A DNA stretch of 64,000 nucleotides from Cryoendolithus antarcticus (Eukaryota > Ascomycota > Dothideomycetes > Cladosporiales > Cladosporiaceae), in contig NAJO01000069.1 of assembly GCA_002077065.1 (NCBI GenBank), positions 1 to 64,000 on the forward strand, in the 5' to 3' direction. This document shows positions 10,041 to 21,039 of this stretch, piece by piece. A program made the position numbers and the translations under genes. A model generated the notes under the pieces. It searched no databases. It saw nothing but the letters and a program-made list of their open reading frames with translations, and was not told the origin of the DNA. Position 1 is the stretch's first letter; every line of letters begins with the position of its first letter.

Positions 10041-11265
10041 GGTAGGTGAGGTGTTGTCGCGTAGCTGTCAAATCTGTGAGCGGGTGGCAAACGCGACAGA
10101 CGGCGAGAGTCAGCGCGTACCTCAGCGTGAGCTATTGACGCTGCTCTGCGTGAACTTCAGGGTGCCTAGCTGGCGTCGGTCGCTGCTACACTATCGCAGC
10201 TGTGGGAGTGTGCAGTGAGTGTGGTGGTTGGTGTCGGGGTGGCAAAGTTCTATTTTGCTGCTGCGTTGAATTCGGTGTCGTGGGTGCGGAGAATCGGCGC
10301 AAGTCGGCGCCGCCAGCGGGATCAGCGGAAGTGTTGTCAAGGAAGGAGCAAAGAGGGGGTGTGTACGCGAGGAAGGAGCAGCTTGTAGCAGCACACTCAA
10401 CTAGTACTTGGACTCACAGAACTCATGCATCGACACCCGTGCTAACGGCTCAAGGCACCACACACACACGAAGATGCTGCTCTCACTGCGAATCAGTGAG
10501 TATGGTATGTCACCGCCGCGAGCAAGACTGCCCTGGGGATCCACGCTACAGCGATGCAGCCAGCACCTCAGATTCTCCGCCTTCTCGCCACCCCCGAGCT
10601 TACCAGCTGGGCGGAAGCAGCGCAGCAGCACAACAGCAACACAACAGACCACGTCTCCTTCTCACCCAGCAGAGAAGCCAGGGATCACAGGATCGGTATT
10701 CACAACAAAGGGACAGCGCTACAAAGCTGGGAGCTGAGCCGCGACACGTCCACACTTTGACACCAATCTCGCAGGGCGAGCACACGGAACAACGCCACAA
10801 GCGAGTATGCGCAAATGGAAGATCTGGGAGATCAGATGGCAGATGCCGTGACCTGTTCATGGGCTTGGTGAGTAGCGCAGGAGGAGAGGTTGACGCAAGG
10901 AGGTGAGACGCGATGGCTCCGCGTTGCGGCAAGTTGGGCATGGCGAGCCGAACGTCAAGGGCAAGATCTGCCGAACACAACGCTGGACGGATTGGTAAAG
11001 ATGTGAAGAACGATGGGACCTCATTCATACTGGAAGAGAGAGCGCAGGTTTGTCGGCAATGAGCGAGCACAGTTCCGTAGCATTCATACATCCAACTCAC
11101 CTCGACCATGTCCTGGCTCCCCTCTCGATGCCTGCAAGCTCTACCTGCTACCTCCTGCTCCCCCGTTCAACATCCACCCCTGCTGCCACTTCTTGTCCCC
11201 ACAAGGACAGTTCATACACTCACCTCCAAACCGCCATCACCCTCTACAACGACGCACACCCACGC
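10041..11265. other. 1.2-kb intergenic region without a supported gene
   Basis: It holds the promoter of the two-repeat protein/ATPase unit and the 3' flank of the KAR-like SDR. Open frames of 169-234 codons exist on both strands, but their composition is low in complexity (Cys/Arg/Ser/His) and mirrors GC-rich antisense frames. A short CA-rich run lies near 10457-10470. Confidence 0.5.
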
Positions 11266-12222
11266 CTACTGCCCCTTCATAGCCTTCAACTCATTCTCAT
11301 ACCGCCCCTTCATCTCCGGCGCCATCATAACCCTCTGCAAACCCTCCGGAAGCCCACCAATCACCGTCCCAATAACTCCCGGCTTCCAATGCGGCGCCAC
11401 CAGCGTCCTTCCACACCCAACATTCCTTAGCATCCCCTTCGCGCACTCCTCGCTGCTGATCGTGCCGGCCATGGCGACTTTGTTGCCTGCTGAGGCTGTG
11501 TTGCCGATCAGACAGGCCTGGACTTCGATGCCTTTGTAGCCTTGCGAGAGGAATTCGGCGCGCAAGGAGCAGGCGAAGTGGTGGCAGTAGGCTTTCGTTG
11601 GGCCGTATGTGGCGAGATATGGCAGGCCGACCAGTCCGGCGTTGGAACCCGCTATCAAGATGAGCGAAGGCTGGTTGGCTTTCAGCTGCGGCATCAGCGC
11701 TGAGGTGAGGCGGGTGGGAAAGCGGGCGTTGATGGCGATGACTTCGTCGAGGTTCTTGGCTGAGGTGTCCTCGAGAGAGCAATACTGGGGTTTGAAGGTC
11801 ACGCCGCCGACGTTGTTGACGAGGACTGTGAGGCGGCCGTTGTGCTGCTTGGTGACTGAGGAGACTTGCGCGGCGATGCCGGTGAAGTCCACTTCATGGG
11901 CTGAGGCGTCTGCGACTATGATCTCGACTTTGAGGGAGGGGAAGTCCTGGCGGAGTTGGGAGGCGATGCCGGAGAGTTTCTTCTCATTACGGCCGTGGAG
12001 GAAGACGTTGAAGCCATTGCGGAGGAGCTCGCGGGCTGTGGCGTAGCCGATGCCATCGCTGGCGCCTGTCACGAGGCCCCAGGACTTGTTGTCACCGTGG
12101 CGGTACTTGGGCAGGCTGGAGGTTCGAATGAAGTGGACCCAAATGGCAGAGGCGAGGCTGTAGGCTGTGCTAGCTACAGAGACGAGGCCGAGCGCTGTGA
12201 GGATGTTGCTGAAGATGGCCAT
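11266..12222 (-). CDS. 3-ketoacyl-CoA reductase-like SDR (HSD17B12/KAR family)
   Basis: Membrane-associated SDR resembling the very-long-chain 3-oxoacyl-CoA reductase and 17-beta-hydroxysteroid dehydrogenase type 12 group, which act in the ER. Single exon, 318 residues. An N-terminal hydrophobic span at about 7-31 serves as membrane anchor, as in the family. The cofactor motif is TGASDGIG at about 52-59, then an NNVGG block, a catalytic Ser in LIAGSNAG, and YGPTKAY giving the Tyr-x3-Lys pair. The C-terminus ends MKGQ and lacks a dilysine ER-retrieval signal, and the length is slightly below that of fungal Ifa38 proteins (about 340). It could therefore be a paralogue rather than the core elongase reductase. 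Divergent from the GH64 gene with 601 bp between the starts. Confidence 0.85.
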   Translation of the reverse strand: MAIFSNILTALGLVSVASTAYSLASAIWVHFIRTSSLPKYRHGDNKSWGLVTGASDGIGYATARELLRNGFNVFLHGRNEKKLSGIASQLRQDFPSLKVEIIVADASAHEVDFTGIAAQVSSVTKQHNGRLTVLVNNVGGVTFKPQYCSLEDTSAKNLDEVIAINARFPTRLTSALMPQLKANQPSLILIAGSNAGLVGLPYLATYGPTKAYCHHFACSLRAEFLSQGYKGIEVQACLIGNTASAGNKVAMAGTISSEECAKGMLRNVGCGRTLVAPHWKPGVIGTVIGGLPEGLQRVMMAPEMKGRYENELKAMKGQ

Positions 12223-12823
12223 GATGCGGGGTATCTTTACTGAGCGAGATGGGAGCGCTGAGATTGGAAGAGAGGGACAAGATGAAAGGATGCAGGACTC
12301 AGCTGTGCTCTATGTACGCAAAGCCGCATGCAATGCAGCCTGACATGAGCTGAGGCGGAGGATTGTTGTCGCTGCGAGACAAACGGATGAACAGCCCGCA
12401 TTCGCGTGTGTGTAACCCCGCCAAGGACTAAGCGAGGAGGATGCGGAAGGTGCAAGGGCTGAGAGCGATGCAGGTATTGCTGCTCGCTTGCAGCGCTGCC
12501 ACACAACACCACTTCATCCGCATTGACGGGCTCGTAGTGTCAAAGGACGAGGTCGGTGAGGGTGAGAGAGACGAATGATCTGTGAAGACAAGAGGTCCTC
12601 ACTCCCACTCCCGCGGCTCAAGGCGCCTCCCGGCAAGTGTGACGTCGCCAAACCCAGCAATCGTGCAGCAACATCCACTTTCACCATCTGCACCAAGCAG
12701 GATATTGGCAGCCATGGCCTTAGCGAGATGCACAGCACGTGTTGGCATGATGTAGACTAGAGGTAAGTATCACTCTCCTCATCCTCACTACTATTCTCCG
12801 CCGCCACCATCACCGCCGCCGCC
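12223..12823. promoter_or_regulatory. Divergent promoter region, KAR-like SDR / GH64
   Basis: A 601-bp head-to-head region. The last 60 bp before the GH64 ATG are a CT-rich leader with a CCGCCGCCACC-type start context. I recognise no specific operator. Confidence 0.5.
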
Positions 12824-14104
12824 ATGCCCGACTCCCTCCAAATAGCGCTGCACAACGACTCCGACTCCTCCGCCCTCTACGCCGTCATCTCCGGCATAGC
12901 CATACAGCAGAATGGCCAACGCTGCCTCCTCAAAGCCAACGGCAAAGATCTTTACTTCCCCCAGAACCCGCCCTCCATTGGCTCCCCTCTAGCAGAAGAC
13001 TGCTCCATACCCCTTGGCCCGCCAGGCAACACAGTCACAGTCACCATCCCCCAGATAGCCGGCGGTCGAATCTGGATCTCCCGCGACGCCAAGCTGACCT
13101 TCCTCCTCAACCCTGGTCCCGCGCTCGTCGAGCCGAGTGTGCTGAATCCCAGTGATCCGAATGCGGCAGTGGACTTCGGATTCGCGGAGTTCACGCTGAA
13201 CAATGATCAGCTGTACGCGAACATCAGCTACGTGGACCATGTGCCTCGTATCCCAATCGCAATCAGTCTGCAGCAGGCGAGTGGGCAGAGGCAGGATGTA
13301 GCTGGTATGGCGCCGGACGGGTTGGAGAAGTTGGCGCAAGAGTTGAGAGCGCAGAAAGAGAAGGATGGACGGCCGTGGGATAAGCTTGTCGTGGAAAGAG
13401 ATGGCCAGCCGCTGCGAATACTCAATGCAACACACGGCGGAGCTGTCGGCGCGGACTTTGGAGGCTACTACGAGCCGCACGTCGAGGAAGTATGGAAGAA
13501 ATACAGCAGCGACAGCATGAAAGTAGACACCCAAGCCGGCCCCGGCGTCCTCCAAGGCAGCGTGACCTCCAGCGGCGCCCTCAAAATCGGCGACGAAGAA
13601 TTCTCCAAACCCACCACCTCCGACATCCTCGGCTGCAACTCCGGCCCCTTCACCACCGGCTCCTCCGCCACGCGAAACGCAATCATCCCCCGCCTCGCAG
13701 CGGCCTTCGTCCGCAGCACGCTCCTGCACTGCGACACTCACCCTTCAGGTCCGGAGACGTTCTATCAGGTCGACCCGACAAATCATTATGCGAGATTGGT
13801 GCATGAGGTGAATGTTGATAGGAAGGGTTATGCGTTTGCGTATGATGATGTGCAGCCTGAGGGCGGGGAGGACCAGAGCGGGAAGGTGAATGCGGGGGAT
13901 CCGGTGTTGTTTACTGTTAGTGTTGGGGGGAAGAGCGCGGGTCAGGGTGGGAATGCTGCGTTGGCTGAAGGGGCGCAAGGAGGCAGGTCGCCGGCGCAGC
14001 AGCCCATGGGTGGTGGTGGGGAGGGTGGAAGTGAGGTCGGGAGGGAGGAGGGCCATGGGTTGAGAGGGAAGGTTATGGGGTTTGCGGGGAGGTTGGTTAG
14101 ATGA
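12824..14104 (+). CDS. GH64 family beta-1,3-glucanase
   Basis: Probable endo-1,3-beta-glucanase of glycoside hydrolase family 64, a fold with a thaumatin-like barrel that attacks beta-1,3-glucan such as fungal wall material. Single exon, 426 residues. Family-like stretches are the start LQIALHNDSDSSALYAVISG, the FPQNPP block, GRIWISRDAKLTFLLNPG, DFGFAEFTLNNDQLYANISY near 145-165, and the late LGCNSGPF plus RLAAAFVRSTLL block. Residues after about 375 are Gly/Glu-rich and unlike the catalytic domain. No classical signal peptide is visible, although the substrate is extracellular; many fungal GH64 proteins start in the same way. The ATG follows GCCGCCGCC. I did not locate the catalytic acids with certainty. 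Confidence 0.85.
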   Translation: MPDSLQIALHNDSDSSALYAVISGIAIQQNGQRCLLKANGKDLYFPQNPPSIGSPLAEDCSIPLGPPGNTVTVTIPQIAGGRIWISRDAKLTFLLNPGPALVEPSVLNPSDPNAAVDFGFAEFTLNNDQLYANISYVDHVPRIPIAISLQQASGQRQDVAGMAPDGLEKLAQELRAQKEKDGRPWDKLVVERDGQPLRILNATHGGAVGADFGGYYEPHVEEVWKKYSSDSMKVDTQAGPGVLQGSVTSSGALKIGDEEFSKPTTSDILGCNSGPFTTGSSATRNAIIPRLAAAFVRSTLLHCDTHPSGPETFYQVDPTNHYARLVHEVNVDRKGYAFAYDDVQPEGGEDQSGKVNAGDPVLFTVSVGGKSAGQGGNAALAEGAQGGRSPAQQPMGGGGEGGSEVGREEGHGLRGKVMGFAGRLVR

Positions 14105-14603
14105 GACAGACAAGTGGCTTCATGGTCTTGTCGAAACACGCTCACTGTTTCTCTTTTACCACTGCCTTTGCTCTACTGTACATTCCGTCCCCAATCCCGC
14201 TGAGGTTGTTGTGCTCTCATATGAGACGCCTGGGGCATGCGACAGCAACATTGCGCCGATGAGGGCGTAGCTATCACGACTTGATACTGTTTGCAGAATG
14301 ATCGACAGGAAGATTCTCGTTGCCGTGATCGGCCATAATCGTTCGAAGTGTCGGCCGTATCACCTGCTCGATAGAGGCAACACCTCCAGAGGGAGGGAAC
14401 CGCTGCGACATTCCGGGTTCAGCGACCGAGTGGTCTTCAATTATGGGTCCCTTTCCTAGCAAGCCCAGACTTGGAGCACGCAGCCATAGAACTCAAAGCT
14501 CCAATTTTTGAGCTCATATTTGCTCTCATGCAAGGTAGCAGGGCCACTGTTCATCGCGGGGAACCTGAATGTTGCGCTGCGCTGCCGCCTCTCGGACCAC
14601 GGA
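14105..14603. other. Convergent intergenic region
   Basis: Lies between the GH64 stop (+) and the stop of the HET-NACHT-ankyrin gene (-). No gene is seen. Confidence 0.5.
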
Positions 14604-17600
14604 TCATGATGCATCGGAGGCAGCGCTGGAAGAATTTGAAGGCCAGTCCTCGTCTTCAAGTAGACCGGAGGCCAATGTTGAAGTATACTCCGAATCTGAG
14701 TCTGTTTCTAGATGTGGTGCATCGTCTTGAATGAGGAGTGCATCAGGTTTCCCAGTAGGCTCGAGGAGCACATCGTCAAAGCCCTTGATGCAGTGACACT
14801 CCCATGGAATCTCTCTTTCGGAGTCTCGAGCACGCAATTTCAGTCGGCCTTCATACAGCCAGCCACAAAGGTAGCGCATAGGCAGTACGCGCGTTAACAG
14901 GCTGACGTTCGCACCTGCACGTAGCAACACTGCTGCGACCACGAAGTGACCTGCTTCTAACGCGGTTTCGAGCGCCCCCCAAAATTCGTCATTGTCCTCG
15001 TTCACATTTGCTCCCGCTCGTAGAAGTGCTTCCACGACCTCGCCGTGGCCCGCTCTAGAAGCCTCTTCTAGCGCATTCATGCAATTTCCGTCCCGCTCAT
15101 TCACATTTGCGCCCGCTCGTAGAAGCGCCTCCACGACCTCAACGTGGCCCTCTCCAGACGCCTTCTCAAGCGCGGTAATATTATATTCTCGGTCCCGACT
15201 AGTGATATCAGCCCCGGCTCGTAGAAGTGCTCCTACGACCTCGAGGTGGCCCGCTCTAGAAGCCTCTTCTAGCGCATTCGTATAATTTCCGTTCCGCTCG
15301 TTCACATGTGCTCCCGCTCGTAGAAGTGCTTCCACGATCTTAACGTAGCCCGCTTGTGACGCTAGTGTTAGTGCATTCGTGTACTCCTCGTTCCGCTCGT
15401 TCACGTTAGCTCCTGCTCGAAGAAGTGTTTCTACGATCTCGACATAGCCACCCATACATGCATCTTCAAGCGCATTGGCATAATTGCTAACGCGCATATT
15501 TACGTTCGCGCCGGCTCGTACGAGTGCCTCTACGACTCTGACATGGCCGCCTCTAGATGCGGCCTGTAGCACATTAGAGAGAGGCCCGTCGATTGTTCCA
15601 GGTCGATCGTTCACGTTCGCACCTGCGAGAAGCAGGGCTTCTACAACTTCAATGTGACCATTCCCACACGCATAACCGAGAGCGCTTGTAAATCCATCTC
15701 TCCGTGCATTGGCATTGACACCCGCACTGAGAAGAGCCTGCACAACCTTCACGTGGCCTTCAATGCACGCCACTTCAAGCGCATTGGCAGTGTCGCCTTC
15801 CCACCCTGTAACTTCGACCCCCGCACGTAGAAGGGCGTCCACGATTTCGACGTCTCCCCTCGAAGATGCAAGTTTGAGCCCGTCGAGTTGTTCGGACGTG
15901 TGCATATGTACATCAGCGCCTGCTTGCAGAAGAGTTTCGACGACCTCAACGTGGCCTTGTTGGATCGCGATCTGAAGCGCATTGATCTGAAGCGCATTGG
16001 TCTGAAGCGCATTGGTACGGTTCTCGTCCCTCGCCTTGACGCTAGCCCCCGCACGTATAAGGGATTTCACTACATTGACATGACCTTCGGTACATGCTTC
16101 CTCGAGCGCGTTCATGTATTCCCCACCCTTGTCCAGTATAGCACCAGCGTGCAGAAGAGCGTCTACGATCTCTAGGTGGCCATTGCGAGATGAGGTCTGT
16201 AGCGGGCTAGCGTAGTCGTCATATCTCGGACCGTTCGCGTTAGCACCTGCGCGCAACAGAGCTTCGACGACCTCCACGTGGCCCATTAAAGACGCCATAT
16301 CAAGGGCATTGCTAAAAGCCCACTCCGTGGGCGTATTGACGTCAGCACCAGCCTGTATTAGGGCTTCCACGATCTCAATGTGGTTGCTCGTGGACGCCGA
16401 TACAAGTGCTTTGGTCAGGGCCTCTGGCATAGCCCGGTATGGACCAATCCGTAGGAGAGATGCGACGATTTTGATATGGCCAACTTCAGTCGCCCACTCG
16501 AAGACAGCCATGCAGCCGATGGATGGAGAATCTACCGCAAGCCTGTGTGCAAGTGCGTCAACAACTTCGATATGGTCGTTTCTGGACGCTTGTTCAATAG
16601 CATTGTACCGGTTTGAGGAGCTCCATATATCTATCGTCGCGCCTGCATTCAAAAGAGCCGTGACGATGACTGTATGACCTTTCATGGCCGCGCTTACGAG
16701 CGCATTCGGGAATCGTCCTGGCTCGTCTGGTTTAGCGCCTGCCTGTAGGAGAGCCTCTACGACCATGGAGTGACCATGCTCAGCTGCCACTTCAAGCGGA
16801 TTGCTGAATATTCCGGGCTTATTTGGATCAGCACCGGCTTTGATAAGGGCGCCCACGCTTCCCATGTCACCTTTCCGAGATGCTGTTACAAGCGCAGTGC
16901 CAAATTCTTTGGTTTCGTTCTGATCTGGCCCAGCGTCCACAAGAGCAGCGACGAGCTTGGCCTGGCCCTTTTGATACGCGTCGCCAAGCAGACTTGCCCA
17001 TTTCGGCCCACTGACTGTAGCCTTTGCGTGTAAAAGAGCTGACACGACTTCGAGGTGGTTGTACTCGGAAGCTGTTCGAAGTGCATTCATGTGATACTGC
17101 TCAATCGACGCGTGCACATCTGCTCCCACAGCCAGAAGGTGTACCACGACCTCGAGGCTCCCTGCAGCCGACGCTGTTTCGAGCGGGTTCCGGCGCATGT
17201 GTCCTGCTCGCCCGTGCACATCCGCACCCGCTTCGAGTAGAGCTTGCACCACTTCGGCGTGTCCCGCTGTGCATGCCACATTCAGCGCAGTGTTGCGGTC
17301 AAAGCCGCCTCGCTCACGTACGTCTGCACCACTGATAAGGAGATGCCTCACAATTGCTGCGTTGGGTTGTTGGCACGCCATCTGCAGTACAGTGCCCCAA
17401 TTAACAGTCCTCCAATCGTTGGCCCGTGTGCGCGCGTCCGCGCCGGCATCCAGGAGCAATTGTACAATGTCCCAGTGGCCCTCATGAGCTGCGTACTGCA
17501 GAGCGCTGCCGTGCTCCATAGTTCCAGTAGCGTTCACGTTGGATCCGCGAGCAAGTAAAGACTGCAAGGTACCTGAGCTCCCGAGGAACGCTGCGGCGTT

Positions 17601-20049
17601 CAAGGCGGTCCCATACGAGGATGAGGATACATTGACATCTATGTCAGTGTCGAAAAGGGCGTCCACCACGGGCTCCAGCCCAATGATGATTGCGCAGCAC
17701 AGAGCGGTGTCTCGAGCCTCCGGCATGCGCGATCCCACAGAGTCCTTAGAGGGAGAAGCCCCGATCCAAAAGCACCTCTTCTCTTCTGAACTCAGAAAGG
17801 CTATCTCTCGGCAGGCTCCCCGCCAGTGCTGCGCACGAGCATGAACATGCCAGCTTTGCGCAGAATATTCAACGAGTGGGTAATCAGTGGGCTGAGGCGG
17901 TGAGTCCTCATCATCTTTGCTGGACTGCTCGAACTTGGTGCTGAGATGGGCCAGATAGACGAGAGAGCTTTGGGCGACAAGTCGATGGTCTCTTGCAGGG
18001 CTAAGATGATAGTCCTTTGCGGACGAGGTTAGCATACGCTTCGATTCGAGGTACTCTTTCACGGAGAAATGAGCAAGCCGCAGGCGCGATCCGCCCCTTG
18101 GCACATCGTGCTTCTGGTCAGCATGAGCGACTGCGTCTTCAATGATCAAGCCCATCAGCAGCGCGAGCGTATCCTCCAAATCGCTTCGGCCCCCCTCATC
18201 CACCGAATCTCTAATCGCTGGATCATCCTCTGCAGTGATAGCACTCGTCTCCCTTAGCTCCGCCAGCGTCAGCGGTCGATATGCATAGCTAAGCCATCGG
18301 AGGTACGTAATTGCTCGCGGCGCATCGGCAGGATTGATGCGTCGAAGAACACGCTCATACGTCGCATCGAGAGTGTCAGGTAAAGTTTTGAGAGCTATTT
18401 CCACTTGTCGGCGACCGGTGTGCTTCGATTTCGAGAGCTCAAGCAGCTGGCAGTAAACCCATCGGAACCTGCGCACGGTAGAACGGTCAGCTATGCGCGA
18501 ACGAGGACTGAAAAGGTACGTACATTCCGTCAGCTTTCTGCACCAGGGTCCTGTGGACTAGCTCTTTGGTGTCATTATCCAGTCGGCGGAGCTTGTCGTC
18601 ACGGACGAGCTCGTTTTTGACGAACAGTCCGACATCGGAGTCCACGAAGCTGTCAGCGATTGGTAAGGTTATAGCACCCAGATTGCTCATGGCATAGCGT
18701 ACACCGAGCTCATCTCTACTCGTCACCAACACATGAGCATTGCTGGCATCTTTCAAGAATTTGCTGAGACCGCTGAGCATGACAAGTCGTACCCTGTCAA
18801 CTTCGGGGCATTCATCCAGCGCGTCAAGGTGGATGTAGACTCTTCTGAACGACAGAACGGAGGCCAAGAGCATTCTTGTGAGATCATCGCGACCTGGCCG
18901 GGTGCGTGCGGGTCTGTCGTGTGCCTTTTCGAGCATCTCGAACCCTGGGCCTCGCCAGCACAGCTGAGCAACGAGTGAGACCAGAAGATCGTCAAGCGTC
19001 TGCTTGGAGGTGTCGGTGAATGTGAAGTAGAAGATAGCATGTCCGTCGTTGGTGAACCTCGAGCAGTGTTTCTCCATGTCTTCGATGGCCGTAGAGCATA
19101 GCACAGTCTTGCCGCTTCCAGGTTTCCCGTGGACCCACAGGACCTGCGTTGAGCCTTGCTTCCAGTCGAGATACTTCTCATGACGCAGTAGCCACGCCCC
19201 AGTGTGAGGCTCATGGACGTTTCTCGCCGTGTGATGATTCGTCCATGGGTCGGGCGGGGAGAGCCAGGCTTTGATTCGATCAAAACGTGCGGCGTTCCGT
19301 TCTGCAACGTGGGCTCGCTCTCCGAGCGCAGTGAGCAGACGCTGCTTGGCGCCTTCACTCCGCTCGCCGTAGTTGGCCCCAAGGTGGAGGTCGAGGATTC
19401 CATACAAAGCATACCATATATCTTCCGACCGTGTAGTTGCGCGGCCAGTCATCCATGCCATTTTCTCATTGGCACTCACGTAGCCTGAGGCGTCGTAATC
19501 GTGTAGGACTGTCTCCGCGATTCCCGTGATCACACTGATGCGAGCTGTCAGGTCTGGACCGACGAATTCCATACAGTCCGCCTTTGCATTGCCCTTGTGG
19601 CCGATGATGTCCCAGCTGTTCGTGACGAACACCACCAGGCGCGGAGCTAGGAGTTCTTGTAGCGTCCATCCTCTCTTGAACCATGCGCTTCTGTCAAATG
19701 CATCCAAGCCGTCACCCGTTCCGACATCTGACACGAAAGCGACACAGATCGCGGCATCTCGGTACCACCCGAACATGCAGTTGATTGACTCCGAGAGTTC
19801 AGCGGCGCTGTCCTTATTGATACAGCAAGTGTCCACCCACAACCACTTGATGGCAGGTGTATGCTCCCGGACAAAATGTGCAAATGCCTCCACCTTCTTG
19901 TACCCAGGCGCATCGGTATCCTCGCCATCCCTGACCTTTTGAAATGTCGTCTCGCCATCAAGCCAACGATGTGAGGCGATCACATACGGAGGCCTTTTGT
20001 CGTCCAGGAAGTCGTGCAGCTTGAAGGTGTCTACGTTCAGGAGGCGCAT
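14604..20049 (-). CDS. HET-NACHT-ankyrin (28 repeats) NLR-like protein
   Basis: Large STAND protein of the kind tied to vegetative incompatibility and immune-like death in fungi. Exons 20049-18524 and 18468-14604 with a 55-bp intron (GTACGT...GCGCAG) encode 1796 residues. Residues 1-230 form a HET domain: opening MRLLNVDTFKLHDFL, then WVDTCCINKDS at 71-81 and RGWTLQELLAPRLVVF at 126-141. NACHT follows with P-loop GKPGSGKT at 308-315 and Walker B HLDALDEC at 407-414. After an FRW-type linker I count 28 ankyrin units, clearly diverged from each other unlike those of the gene at 930-4034. One unit contains a tripled five-residue run (TNALQ/TNALQ/INALQ). The tail of about 100 residues is acidic and Ser-rich. 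It is structurally complete, with no internal stop. Confidence 0.9.
15967..16013 (-). repeat. In-frame 15-bp tandem triplication in ankyrin unit
   Basis: Three consecutive copies of CTGAAGCGCATTG plus two variable bases on the plus strand. They add two extra NALQ-type pentapeptides to one ankyrin helix, which points to replication slippage inside the repeat array. Confidence 0.8.
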
Positions 20050-21039
20050 CGTGATGGCGGCCTGCTTCGCGGACCAAGGCTGTGGAGGTCCACGCCTTGC
20101 AGGTGATGAGATGCGGCTCTGAGGTAGAGACTATGCTCCGGAAGAGGCCATAGGGTGTTGGCCCTGCGCGGGCTCATCATGCCGCTGCACGGTTCGAAGG
20201 ATGTACTTGAGACATGATGGGCACGAGCAAAGCATTCGCTGAGAGGTCAAAGACTGAGGGTATCACAACGACAAGGAAATGCGACAGAGCTAACGCGATC
20301 CGAGAATACATGTAGTTACCGACGAGGCTGAGCATATGGCGGCCTCGCGCCTCCACCATATGCAGCTCCAAGCCACCACAACGACAGCGTGGGGTACATG
20401 CGAGCCGCATCTGCTGCGCATAGCAATCCCCGAAGAAGAGCGAATCGAGAGAAGGTTGGCAAAGGAATAGACAGAGAAATCCTCACTTTATAAGCCCACG
20501 GTGACGAGGGCTTTGACATACGATAGTGACCATGGAGTTGGAGTGAGGAGTAGAAGATGATACATATGTCGCGAGCGATGGACAAAACATGAGATCGCGC
20601 TGTTAGTCAGCCTGCCGGCCTGAGGCTACAGAAATGCGGCCTAGTCAATTGCACCCGAGGCGATCCTAGTGATATCGTCAAACGCCCGAATCTACCATGA
20701 CAGGGAGCCGTGAAATGAGTAAGAGGTAATTGCCATAGTACAGTAGTATTCAATTCCCACTACACCCGACTCATTATCTCATGAACGCCACCGTGTAGTA
20801 AAAGACCAGCGATCCAAGAAACCCGGGTATACCAACTGATCATCCATCTTTCCTTCTACCAACATGACAAGCTCCCTCTCTCATACTAGTCTAGCTCTCA
20901 GCACGCTCTTCTCTTCTCATCTCCCGAAGGATCACTTCAACGCCGCATGCTCAGCCAGCCTCTGCCACAGCTCGTCCCCAAGCCTTTGCTCCTTGTAACC
21001 CCTCCTCTCCATCCTCGGTGGCGTCCTGGGTGAGCGATT
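20050..21039. other. Upstream region of the HET-NACHT gene
   Basis: A 990-bp stretch between the start of the HET-NACHT-ankyrin gene and the 3' end of the MFS gene, both on the minus strand. A TTATAAAG element on the minus strand near 20484-20492 could be a TATA box, but it is about 435 bp from the ATG. No gene is seen. Confidence 0.45.

Noticed and set aside
10202..11109. Frames of 169-234 codons in the 10-11.3 kb intergenic region
   Set aside because: Low-complexity composition, overlapping on both strands, no splice pattern or recognised motif.
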